Positions 25,571-36,761 of a stretch of 64,000 nucleotides of DNA are shown here, one piece after another. The notes under the pieces were generated by a model. The model was not told the DNA's origin and did no database searches. It was given only the letters and a program-made list of their open reading frames with translations. The DNA comes from Calonectria ilicicola (Eukaryota > Ascomycota > Sordariomycetes > Hypocreales > Nectriaceae), in the NCBI GenBank assembly GCA_020809705.1, contig CP085833.1, positions 2,046,001 to 2,110,000 of the forward strand, in the 5' to 3' direction. The number at the start of each line of letters is the position of its first letter. Position 1 is the first letter of the stretch. The position numbers were made by a program, and so were the translations under genes.

Positions 25571-27222
25571 ATGGCCTCGCCTCTTTTTGCTGCGCGGTCC
25601 GCCCGCAAGGTCGCCCAAAATGTTACTGGCAAGCGTTTGCTATCCGACATTGCCATCACCCGCACTGGCAAGCCCATCATCCGAGTTGAGGGTGGCCGGT
25701 AAGTTCTCAACAAGCTCCTCTCTCAATTCCCTTCTTCTCTCCGATGTCTATAATCCATTCTTCTTGTAAACCGCTGACGGCATCCTGTGTCCAGTTCATC
25801 CCTTGGAGGTGCGAATTCGATCGAGCCAAATAATCTCAGAGCCGACACTAACGATCAAATAACCAGGCCACACCGCGACGGTATTTGGCGCAACCGGTCA
25901 ATTGGGACGCTACATCGTGAACCGCCTGGGTGAGCACCGAGCCTCGAACATCAATGGGAGTTTGCAAGCTGGAGGACTGACAATTGCCGCACAGCCCGCC
26001 AGGGTTGCACCGTCGTCGTTCCTTTCCGTGAGGAGATGACCAAGCGCCATCTCAAGGTTACTGGAGATCTTGGCCGTATCATCTTCATCGTATGTCCTTC
26101 TGCCTCCCAATTCTGGTATAAATTTCCGAGAATCCTACTACAACTTTTGCCTGCATAGGAATATGACCTTCACAACACACCTTCCATCGAGGCTAGCGTC
26201 AGGCACTCTGACATTGTCGTGAATCTGATTGGCCGAGACTACCCGACCAAGTATGTCATTCAAAGAAGCTCCCAGTGGAGACCTCATAGCCATGCATCGG
26301 CTTACAATTCAATAATAGGAACTTCTCACTGGAGGATGTGCACGTCGAGAGTACTGAGCGTATTGTTGAGGCTGTCGCCAAATATGATGTCGACCGTTAT
26401 ATCCATGTCTCCTCGCACAATGCCGACTCCAAGTCACCATCCGAGTTCTACGCCACCAAGGCAAGTGGTAATTTCTCGCCTAGAAGGATTATCTTCTAAC
26501 GACTCTGCAGGGACGAGGCGAAGAGATCGCGCGAAGCCTTTTCCCCGAGACCACCCTGGTTCGACCTGCCCCCATATTTGGATTCGAAGACAACCTTCTG
26601 TTGAAGCTTGCCGGTGTCACCAACCTTTTCACCTCGAACAACATGCAGCAAAAGTTCTGGCCTGTTCACGTACGTATCAGCAGTCCACCTAACTGTGGTC
26701 TGATGGATTTTGAACTAACGATGACATCTTAGTCTATTGACCTTGGTGCCGCTTTAGAGAAGATCACATACGATGATTCGACTGCTGGACAGACTTTTGA
26801 GCTTTACGGACCTAAGCAGTACAGCATGCGACAGATTGCTGACTTGGTGGACAAGGAGATTTACAACAAGCGACGACATCTCAACGTGCCCAAGCCAATC
26901 CTCAAGCCAATTGCTGGAATTCTGAACCAGGCTCTTTGGTGGCACACGATGTCTTCCGACGAGGTGGAGCGAGAATTTATCGACCAGGTTATTGATCCGG
27001 AGGCCAAGACCTTCAAGGATCTTGGTATCGAACCCGGTGATATTGCCAACTTCACCTACCACTACCTTGTATGTTTCCGTGTATATAAGACTGATTGGAT
27101 AGACATGACTGACAACCTCACAGCAAGGTTTCCGAAGCCAAAACTTCTACGACTTGCCCCCAGCCACAGAGAAAGAGAAGCGGGAGGAGAAGAAGTACAT
27201 TCACGTTCTGGATGAGCTGTAA
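25571..27222 (+). CDS. nuo40: NADH:ubiquinone oxidoreductase (complex I) 40-kDa subunit, NDUFA9 family
   Basis: Accessory subunit of mitochondrial complex I with an atypical short-chain dehydrogenase fold that binds NADPH. Nine exons (25571-25698, 25795-25808, 25867-25929, 25995-26089, 26159-26250, 26319-26460, 26511-26669, 26733-27068, 27124-27222) total 375 residues. The N-terminus is a basic presequence (MASPLFAARSARKVAQ). The Rossmann Gly-rich loop is 'TVFGATGQLGRY'. 'VVNLIGRDYPTKNFSLEDVHV' and 'YIHVSSHNAD' are characteristic. Exon 2 has only 14 nt. Intron 6 (26461-26510) is GC-AG (AAG|GCAAGT); only it keeps 'YATK|GRGEE' in phase. Confidence 0.95.
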
Positions 27223-28007
27223 ACGATATTCGCGGCTGGTATATGATATACAATGGCGAGTGGCGGAATGGCTAGGCGGACAAGCCGGCAGAGTCCGTGT
27301 ATATAGGACCGCATAGATTAGAGAGGTCTTCGGGTCCGAGCAATTGTACAGGTTTTCTTTGGTTGAGAACAAAAGTTGATTTAATGATGATAAACCTCTG
27401 CCCATTCTGACTTTTATTGTGTTGTAGGTTTCAAAATATTGAAGCATATCGATATGTTCTCCCCCCCCTTTTTTTTTATAAAAAAATAGAAAAAGCTCTA
27501 GAGTATAACGGGCACACATCCAAGTCTGATCAACAGATACTTCAGCAGCAACATTAGTATGCTTCCTTTTCTTCATCTTTGTACCACCAGTCTTCCTCGA
27601 GTACAGGCCAAATAAATTATGAAATAGGCACTAGTAGTCTTGGGGAGATTGGTTATTTTTAGGACCAGTTTATCCCCTGGTGCTTTCCTGGAGATTCTGG
27701 GTGCATAAGATAGTTTGTCGCTCTGGAGCTAGGTGTTGCTAGAATTTGACTTGACAAGACCCAAGACATGATGGGAAATAGAGTGATCAAGCGAGTATAA
27801 CTGATAAGATGGGATGGTTGATATATATGGTGTATCTATTCAAGTTATATCCTTCCATCATATCGTCTAAACGAGATATCGACCTGGAGCACAATTGCTA
27901 GACCTCTACGTGGCGATATTTGTTCTTAGAAGAGACATCTTCCTAGATGTATTCGGCTCTATTTGACAATTGTACTAAATGATTTGAAAGTCTAAATCTT
28001 TCCCGGA
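27223..28007. other. Convergent 3' intergenic region, 785 bp
   Basis: This stretch lies between the ends of the complex I gene (+) and the Zn2Cys6 gene (-). It contains a C8/T9 homopolymer junction (about 27461-27477) and AT-rich 3'UTR-like sequence. A structured segment right after the complex I stop (27250-27345) is discussed under rejected items. No gene is supported. Confidence 0.4.
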
Positions 28008-29699
28008 TTAAATTCTTTGTGCTAATAAGAGAACATCTATCGGAAGCTTGGGTTTGAGGAAAGGAATAGTGGAGAGCATTCCTGCCATTTGAGCTAAATT
28101 CCATGGAAGCATCCCATGAGGCAAGATATTGCGCTCACTGGCATAAATCATTGCCTCAATTATATCTGCAGCTTCTTGACTGTTCCAAATACCTTCCCTC
28201 CACCTCATGGAACGAAGAAGTGTGACTGCACTCTTCTGGATGCTAACATCCTCATGTGACATACCGAGAAGATAAAGTGCAGGAATGAGACAAGCATCAA
28301 AGGAAAATACGGGAACGCTATCGAGAGCAAGTGAATCGATAACGCATTCGGCTTGTTGTAGAATATCCTTGTATGATTCTGTTGGAATGTAGTTTTTGCC
28401 AGAATGTACGTCCAAAAACGTTGATATTAATGTCCGATTTAGTGATAAACCAAGAATCCGATACCGGTCTTGTTGAGATAGATATTTATCATCAACTCGA
28501 CACCTAAAGGAATTAAACCTGGCATTCCAGTAGCCGAAAGATGATGCTAGGCTCTGGATATTGTTCTGAGGGTATGGTAATTGTATGGAGTTTTCATGAA
28601 AAGTTGCAGGTGGTTGGCTTGATGCCTGCTGCCAACGTGCAAGCTCTGCACCCAATTCCAATTGCAAAATGCGGAGATGGTTCACCGCCACGGCCGTTGA
28701 CTCGAATGGGATTGAAGGATCCATACACTGTATGGTTGAGGCTGAATGGAAGCCCAATTCAGGAACCGCATCACGGCCAATAAATGTTGCGATATCTTGG
28801 CCAAGACCCATGAGCATGAGGTTTATATCCTCAAAGAATTTGTCATTGTGCATAAATGTTCTAATGTGAGTTTTTACATTGACATGGTCGCCATACTGTT
28901 TCTGAGCCCTGAGGAGAGCATAGGCGGATTTCAGGTGTTGAAGGGATTCAGAGTAGCGCCCGAAAAGGTTTTCAATGCAGATGAATACTACACAGCATGT
29001 GATGACAATCTGTAGATTTGGCTTTTCTTGTTTCTGTGAGAAGAATTTGATGTGACTTATAGCCTCGTTGTACTGCTGAATCGAAAACTCCTCCAGAGCA
29101 GAGAGAAATTTCGCATCCCTGTGAGTGCCTGCCAATTTGAAGAATTTATGGGCACTTCCAAGAGAACAAAGCGCTGCTCTGATGGGTTTTATGGTATGAC
29201 CCAAAGGCAAAGCATGGATATGCCAAAACTCCAATGGTGTTATGGCCGTGGCAAATTCCATGATCATACATGTTCGCACATGATGGAAAAGATCAACTTC
29301 TGACGGGGAGTCGTACGCCTCTGACAGGGAAACCTGATATTTGATTGATTCAGAAGAAAGTAATTCCTTTACGGTATGATTCACTGGTCCAGTTTTGCTT
29401 GGATTATTTGTGGCTCTTTTTTGAATGGGCCGATAGCCGTCGCACCTATACCCGTGATTCTTACATCTTCGGCAGTATGGTTTTCCTTCATCGCATTTGA
29501 GGTGGCGAGCCCTGAGTCCCAGTGAGTAACCTCGAATGGCATTGTTTTGGAAGTGTGAGCTTACTTGCTAGAGAAACGTTAGACAGTGGGATCGAGGTGG
29601 TGTAATTTGGAAATTCACCTACCATGTGAGACAACCGGTTCGGACTTTGGGTCTTCCTGCGCGGGTTCGTTTCTTCTTTTTTTCAGGGGCTAACTCCAT
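28008..29699 (-). CDS. Zn2Cys6 fungal transcription factor
   Basis: Exons are 29699-29623, a 3-nt exon 29567-29565, and 29511-28008 (introns of 55 and 53 nt), giving 527 residues. The spliced N-terminus has a basic run (KKKKRTRAGRPKVRTG) and a perfect binuclear cluster, Cys-x2-Cys-x6-Cys-x6-Cys-x2-Cys-x6-Cys: CLTC, KARHLKC, DEGKPYC, RRC, KNHGYRC. The second Cys and the following Lys exist only if the 3-nt exon CAA is included. The remaining ~450 residues match the general layout of the fungal-specific regulatory domain (helical, with 'PIRAALCSLGSAHKFF' and 'YNEAISHI'). Target genes are unknown; nothing nearby suggests a cluster. I chose the start at 29699 (MELAPEK) over 29843 for its fit to the family. 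Confidence 0.88.
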
Positions 29700-29843
29700 G
29701 ATTATTGATGTGGCATGACTTGGTAATTGGTGATAGCATTGGGCACATCCAGGGATTTGTTCCCCTTCCCTTTTTTGGGGGGGGTTTTTTTGGGGCCCGC
29801 TCACTTGGCATTCGGTTGGGCGGGCCAGCCGCATCCTTTTCAT

Positions 29844-31291
29844 ATTCTATTTAGCTTTCCCTTTTGCAAATGATGTTCTCTCGGTCTAACTAAGCGCAAC
29901 CTCAAAGCACTAGGCTTTCATGCATGTTACGATGGAGCCAGTGAAAGCCAACGGGAAGCCCCCACAGTGCTCCTCGTCTTTGCTAATTAATTGCTGGACT
30001 AACCAGAAATAATGTGGCCAGGGTAGGACAGTCACTCGCCGCCCAAACACTTGAGCTACCCACCTCACCAATAGACTGGCCCACAAGCCAATCACCGTGA
30101 TCATTGCTCAAACTCAGTCAAGAACAAAGAATGATGTCATGTGCCCTAATATTTTGCCGCACAAAATAGCCGGCCATATTGGACCTTCACTACATTTGGT
30201 GCAATTAATTGTACCCACTCATGTCCGGGTGGTGCGGCAAACTAGCATTGTTAGCCGCAAGGCACGGATGCGGAACTTCAAGTGTATGTCTCTCATCGAG
30301 AAGACTAACATCTGTTGTTAGGAAAATTCTCGGGGAGGGGCGAAAACTGAGAACAGACAGGATATTGGCACAAAAAACGACTTAGAAACGCGGCTATCGT
30401 TGGCCGTCATATCTAGGATGCGAAGGGATTAAGGGACGGGGAGTGCCTATTCGCCCTTTTCGTAAAGCCCTGGGACGAGAGCAAGAAGAGACCCCATAAA
30501 GAGCCTCCCCTCTTGTGCATGGCGCATGGGTCAGGAAATGTCCGAGCGAAGTGGCTGGGATTTTGCACGTGGGAAGGGGGGTGGGTGTGACATGAAGGCA
30601 AAACCCGCATTCCTCACTCGGGATTTGCCCAGCTTTGGCTTCGAGCCAGTGATTATTGTAATACATATCTCCATCTAGAACCTTGATCTACTTACTGTTT
30701 GCTATCACGTCACGCAGTTTAGTAACAAGTACGCCTATGGTAAAGGATAAACATATACGAAAACTAAGTATTGATCACATCTACTACTTCATTCGACCTT
30801 TTGTCTAGTTCATATCTCGACTAGGTTGCGCCTCCTCGTGGAAGATAGGGGTGGCCCCTCGGACCCCGCTTTCTAAAGAAAAAAACAGACGGCTGAGACT
30901 TCGTACGCCGCATTCTGATTTGAGGCAGTGTGATGCAAGCTTCTTATCGAGAACAAAGCTTTCAGCGCACGGTTTCAAATAGGAAGTTGGGCTATTATTA
31001 CACTAATAATATAAATTACTAAAACGCTCGCTGGGCTCCCATAGAACGGGGCTCTCTGACACTCCAAGCATAGCCCTCTCCCTTTACTTTCCATGCGGCT
31101 GAAAACGGCATCACATGGGTTATATCATGTAGTCTTTCTTCCATCAACGACATTGACCGCAAATGCCACTTTTCGTCATCCCACCTTTAAATACGCGCCG
31201 TCCGGTGATCCAGAAAATCATTCCCAAGAAACAATGCCACTCTATAGTACAGAAAGATGCCACCACGTCATCACTATATGAATACACATGT
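29844..31291. other. Gene-free region, about 1.4 kb
   Basis: Upstream of the Zn2Cys6 gene and downstream of Rbd2, both on the minus strand. Short ORFs only; nothing recognised. A G9/T7 homopolymer junction sits just upstream of the regulator at about 29777-29792. Confidence 0.4.
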
Positions 31292-32346
31292 TCATGGCCC
31301 AAGCCGTTGTGTCGTTCCCACAAGCTCCGTAGCGGCACTTCCACCAGGCCCAGGGCGGTTAGTTGATGGCAAGACACCAAATCGGCCATACGTCTTCTGG
31401 TCCACACTGACATAGTGCGGCAGAATGGCCAGCAGGTTGAGTCGTGCCTCTATCCATCGAAGTGCCCACTCAGGAGGCGCTAGGAATTTGACGTAGCCAA
31501 GGCCCGCTATATCCACGATTCACGATTAGCTTCCCAATACTTCCGAGCATCAAAGGATCTTAAACATACCGACATATCCCACAAGAATTCCGCATAGATG
31601 ACCTAGAAGGCTAGTCCTTGGAACTAATGCTCCAACTACCAACATCATCAACAGCGGCATTGTCCAAGTAGGAATGTGATGTGTGCCAATCACAAGATGG
31701 GGGTTTGTTTTGTAAGTTCTAATTGCTTCCATACCCAAAAGCAAGAAAACCCATACACTGCCATTATTTTTGTTAGAACATGCTAAAACGCTATTGCGTG
31801 TTTATGAACCGTGTTCTCCTCACCTTGCGCCCACAACAGGATTGTTCCCTCGTAGAATGAGCCGTTCGATGACAACATAAAGGACGCCAGGTATCGTTGT
31901 CAATGCTAACAGCCAGTCAGTCATCTAGCCACGTTATCATTGGCAAAATTCGAATGGGGGCTTCTTACGTCCGAAAAACAAGGCCAGGGTTGTTAAGGTG
32001 CCGTATTCAGCTTCAAACCTCTCCATGAGAGGTGTCAGCGCTAGCACATTGATGAGTGCATGGAGAAAATTGAGGTGAACCAATGGAAATGTTGAGAGTC
32101 GATATGCTTCAATACCAGCAGATGGATTAGCGTTTGGCCCCATTCCACCGTTTATTGAGGAAACTCACCAGCAGTGATGCTGATCTGGTCAGGGATTAGA
32201 GCTCCCCATTGCTGCACATCCAGAACTGTCTGAAATCCAGCGACCCAAAACCCTAGGATGATCAATATTATAGCCCGCGTGAATAGTGGGAGTCTGGACA
32301 CGTAGGATCGGGCTCGAAGGGCGTTGAAACTTTGTACGCTCGGCAT
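31292..32346 (-). CDS. rbd2: Golgi rhomboid-type serine protease Rbd2/RbdB
   Basis: Intramembrane protease; in fungi RbdB-type enzymes take part in SREBP processing and hypoxic adaptation. Exons are 32346-32169, 32106-31969, 31905-31824, 31757-31570 and 31506-31292 (introns 62-66 nt), giving 266 residues. Six or so hydrophobic segments are visible. 'AYRLSTFPLVHLNFLHALIN' is the family's conserved loop. The nucleophile is in GAS|VWVF and the catalytic His in 'LGHLCG', giving a Ser/His dyad. The active-site Ser codon is split AG|T by intron 3. I chose the ATG at 32346 (MPSVQSFNAL) over the upstream 32445 by family fit. Confidence 0.93.
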
Positions 32347-33573
32347 GGCGATGCGATTCCGGCTGCGCGGAGCCGTCGGGATGTTCGGTGATGATGGGGC
32401 ACGCGACAGAAGGGGGTGATCGATTAAGAAATTCGCACAAGGCAAGTGAAATGGTTAGTAGAGCTGAGTTCTCCAAGCCTTCAGTCTTGGGATTGCGCCG
32501 GAACCCCTTTCCCCTTTGGTTCCGCGAATAGCCAGACCAAGGTAAGTGTGAAGGCGATCAATACCAAGCGGAACTAGACAGATAGCTTGAGCTTGGAGAT
32601 GTTGACGGCTTATCACCATGTGACATGCTGCCAACTTAGTTCTGGTCAGGGGTCAAATTTGGAGAACTTTGATGACTAATCATCCGCTAACATGAATTCC
32701 GCGTGTAATGAAGTGGGGCCTGCTACTAAATACGTGTGCATTCATTCCACTTGATTGTTCAAAGCACATTCACATCCAGTCAAATTAAAGCCAACTTTCC
32801 TAAGATGAATATGAAGGATGGCTCGATTGTTGCGGGATTGAATAAACAAGCCCCGCACAAGTAATTTTCATTGTGTACACTTGAGCGCTTTGGAATGGGA
32901 ATAAAACGGGACTAAGGCTCGTCAACCACTCATCAATACCCCAAAGTTATGCATTCCAACGTCTTGGTTATGGTGTAGCAGCTGGCACGACCTCGAGGAT
33001 ACTCCTACCCTTCTTCGCATGCCTTGTATTCATATTATCTGACCTTGTTGATGTACTGACTTGGCCACGGGGAGATAGATACGAACGCACATGAATCTGT
33101 TAGGCCACTCCTGGCCTGTACGGGAATGGCGTTGGCCAGTGATACCGACAACATGGCTTGTGCTTTGATAATAAAGCCATGGACGTGTTTACCAGATTAG
33201 TGCATGTGTTTTTCGGAAGGCCAAAATACTGAACCCAATCCATTGGCATTGTGACCCTGGAACAAGTGAGCTTGACCTTCTAATTGGATCGGCTACATTG
33301 TCATCTTCTAAAGTGAAGGCAACATCATACTTTGCGGAATTAGATTCAATCCTGCTTTTCATGAAAAAAATGAAAAAAAAAAATGTTCGATTCCAAACCG
33401 TGCGCCAAGCCATGAATACCTAATCCAGGTCGTCTTGTTTCTTCCCCGCCCCTTCCAAATATATTTTTTGATTGAAAATATCCGTTGCGCCGGTCTAATA
33501 CCATTTGTTTGTTCCCCGCACCCCGTACTCCAAACCCCGGTGCTCCCGCCTTGCTCTATTACACTTCTGCAAC
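32347..33573. other. Intergenic region, 1.2 kb
   Basis: Between Rbd2 (start side) and Ubp8 (stop side), both on the minus strand. It contains short A/T homopolymer tracts near 33363-33384 and no supported gene. Confidence 0.4.
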
Positions 33574-35443
33574 TCATGCTAGGGAGCGGATAATGTAGAA
33601 CAGCAAGTATGCTTGAGCACCGAGGACATCTGATAAGCTTGCTAGCTCCACTTTATGATCGTTGAATTTGAACCACTACACATAGATGCGTTAGTAATTC
33701 GCCATTTGCAACCTATTCTCTCCTTGATTTCAGCCTTACCTGATCTCCAACCCTGCAATACGATACGTAATGGCCGGTCTCAATCTCGCCGACATGAACC
33801 ACTACACTCAGGAGGTCATATGTACACGATCGCTCAAGCTCAAGATTTTCACGACTATCGCGGCTTCGCACACGATGCGTGTAAGGCAGCATGTTGAGCT
33901 GAAGCGGGAAGCGAACTTCATTGTCGATTTTGGAGGCCGCCCGATCATGCCGACCCTGTCTATACTCGAAGCGCTGCGATTGGTTAATAATCTGTTCCAG
34001 TTCTTTGACGAAGTTGCATTTGATCAGGCGTACCTTAAGCTGTACGGATAGGACGTTAGGGAGGCGTTTGATACTTGCATGTCTCCTTGCCTGTTGGGTT
34101 GAGTTACAATGGTTACACCGGTATTCGCACTTGTCCGATTTGATATATTCCTCATCGAGACAGTCCTTTAGAGTCAGGGAGGGCTTCTTTTGGCCGGTTT
34201 TTTTAATCCGTTTCTGGACTACATGATCCAGCCCCAAGCTTAGATCCAGGAATGACTGAACTGAACTGCTGGTTCCATTGCAGTTTTGGCACGTTGTAGT
34301 GGTCTGCATCTTGCCGTAGAATGTCTGATGAACCACACAGTTGCAGCTGTGCTCGCTCCCAATCTCTGGTTTCTTGCCATCTCCATTGCGTTCATGGAGC
34401 TCCTCGGCTAGGAATTGGAAAAACTCATGAGCATCTTGCTCCTTGGTAGTCACTAGATTCTCAAATGCCTTCTTCTCAGAAATCCAAAACCCTGACAGAA
34501 TATTCGCGGCAGTATAACCGTTGGTATTCTCAAGAGCGTAAAAGTCCTGGAACATGTCGTCCATTGCACAACTAAGACAGTGCGCTACTTGGCAGTCGTT
34601 GCTTTGGTGTCCGTCGCTGAGATAAAAGTTACGAAGGAGGGGGTTGTGTAGAAAGCTTTGGAGGACAACATTTTGATAACAAGTGGCACCAGCGTTGTAG
34701 ATGCCGCGAAGGCCGTTTGCACGGCATGAAGCAACAGTAGTATTGGAAGAAATAAATCGAGGGTCGTCTTTGATTGAGTCACTGAAAAGCTCATCGTGTT
34801 TCCTTTTGCGCCCTAAGGGTTCGTCAGCATTTACAGTTGAAGGCGGGTGTGATGGATGAGCTGGTGGCAATGCACGTTTGAACTCACCAGTGAAAGAGCC
34901 GGTTCCTATTTTTCGAACTCGAAGTTCCTCAAGAGTTGGGTCCCAGACTAGATCATCGCATATCTGACAGTACAGGGAACCGCTTCTTGATTCGACATCT
35001 AGACTAAGTTAATACAATACAAGCCGATGGCGCAGAAGGCATTTCGTACAAAACCGATGGGACTTCTTCGTCCCGTGTTTTAGTCTGTCGTCTTCGGAAA
35101 CAGTCGTGGGGCATTGCAAACAGAGATAGTTGGACGTAAGCGAGGTAATGGGGCGACCGTCCTGGTTAGTTGATGTCTGAGGGACGATTGGGGTTGAATC
35201 GAAGATGCCTCGTAGGATCATCTTATAGTGTGAGATGGAGCTATTCATGACCTCTTGACCTTGGCCAAATAAAAGCTGTACATGCTCTGCATGTTGGTCA
35301 GAATGAAAACCTGATCACTAGGTGCCTTCGAAAGGTCATCGAAGAGGAGAATTCATACCACAACCAAACATTGGCGATCCCGGGACGGGGGACTTGACCT
35401 TGGCATTCTTGGGGGAGGCAGGTGTAGTAGGCCGAGCTGCCAT
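33574..35443 (-). CDS. ubp8: Ubiquitin carboxyl-terminal hydrolase Ubp8 (SAGA deubiquitinase)
   Basis: Removes ubiquitin from histone H2B within the SAGA coactivator. Exons are 35443-35359, 35286-35050, 34998-34888, 34812-34034, 33973-33740 and 33675-33574, giving 515 residues, close to the usual Ubp8 size. An N-terminal UBP-type zinc finger runs from 'GCEHVQLL' through 'NYLCLQC' and 'RSGSLYCQIC'. The USP domain has the Cys box 'GIYNAGATCYQN', the Zn Cys pairs 'CQNC' and 'CNHC', the QDAHEFF helix, and the His box 'ETGHYVSYCRVGDQWFKFNDH'. Intron 5 (34033-33974) is 60 nt with no in-frame stop, so retention would insert 20 residues before 'RFEYR'. Confidence 0.94.
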
Positions 35444-36761
35444 CGTGAAGAGATCGAAATTGGTGCAATATTGAAAGAAGCGCAGGTCTCTTAGGGTCGA
35501 GGTCTGATCGTAGATCGGTTAGGTAGCGCAAGGTGATGTAATGCAGCGGCTCGAGTCAGCAGGAGTGTCGGTGGCGGTGATAGTGGCAGCAGCATGCATA
35601 TGATATGACTTTGTATTGCAATTCAAGGGGGGGGGGTTCGAGGTAGAGCCAGTGAGGCGGTTGGTATCGTCGTCGGAAGGATCTGAAAAGCAACTCGCAA
35701 TTGCGAACCCGCGTTCGTGTTGACTTTGATTACATTCAATCAATAGATGTTTTAAGGTAAAGAAGCCTCAAAGATATGAGTGAACACCGCATGCCGGTAT
35801 CAGTGGAGAAAACACGCACCTATTCCTCGAAACCTAATTCCCAAGGAGTGGCAGGTCAAACGAGATGCGAAAGTCGGGATCAACGAGAGTGCGATCAGAC
35901 CAAAGCGCGGAGTGGGAGCCAATGACAACAATCAAGGTAGCTATCCTGCCTCAAGAATGGAGCATGCCTAGGCGAATGGATGGCATTGGCATTGACGAAA
36001 CCAAGATATGAACGGAGAGAGAGAAGTATAAAAAGATGCCCAGTCTTGCGACGAGACAGATAGATGAAGTGTGATGGATGGATGTAGGAGAGAGAAGATT
36101 AATAAGGCCAGGCAGGTACAGATGGGCTAATTTGGGGCTGGGTTTGAAGGTACCGCTTGGCGCAAAAAAGGCACTAGAGGTACTTTACCCAAGATGTTCC
36201 AACAGAAGCGAGCCCGCAGGAGACTGCGTGCACGGTCATTCAGTACAAGGGGGGTTTGATAAGATAAGGAACTTCCCCACTGCCGCTGAAAAGTTGTTAC
36301 CTACCACCCTCTGAAGCATGCAGCTGTCAACTAAAACCCACTACATATTCTCGTCGCCAGTGGCCAGTTAACTGGCTAACCGTGGGCCGAGGTTTTCCAT
36401 ACATTGCCTCACTAAGCGATTCAGCACATTCACAGGCTAGGATGGCGACATTCTCTTCAAACTCCAAATATCCCGATGCTAGTGAACCCTCTTCCTCCTA
36501 GCTGTTCCTCTTTTGCTTCTGACAACAACTTGCTCTGTTCATTTTTTTTTCTCTTCCTTCTGCCATTACTCGGCTCCGGTCCGGCCCCGCACTCCACCTT
36601 CAGGTCCAGCTCGTCAGCTTCGGTGTTCGGCCCCGGTACCTCCCCGCCAACCTCCGAAACATCTCATACATCAACCTTGATTCCGCAATTGCATTTCCCT
36701 TACGCAACCCAAGGAACGTACGAAATATCTCGGCAATACACATCCTTGAATCTAATTTGCC
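35444..36761. promoter_or_regulatory. Divergent intergenic region Ubp8/LACTB2-like, 1.3 kb
   Basis: It contains a run of 9-10 G at about 35626-35636 and a pyrimidine-rich leader from about 36480 to 36640 in front of the metallo-beta-lactamase gene. No supported gene is present. Confidence 0.4.

Noticed and set aside
27250..27345. tRNA-like segment just after the complex I stop codon
   Set aside because: It has a box-A-like TGGCGGAATGG, a GGTCCGAGC resembling box B, and a 6-bp TACAAT/ATTGTA closing helix. However, a proper T-arm and acceptor stem cannot be formed with standard spacing, so I do not call a tRNA.
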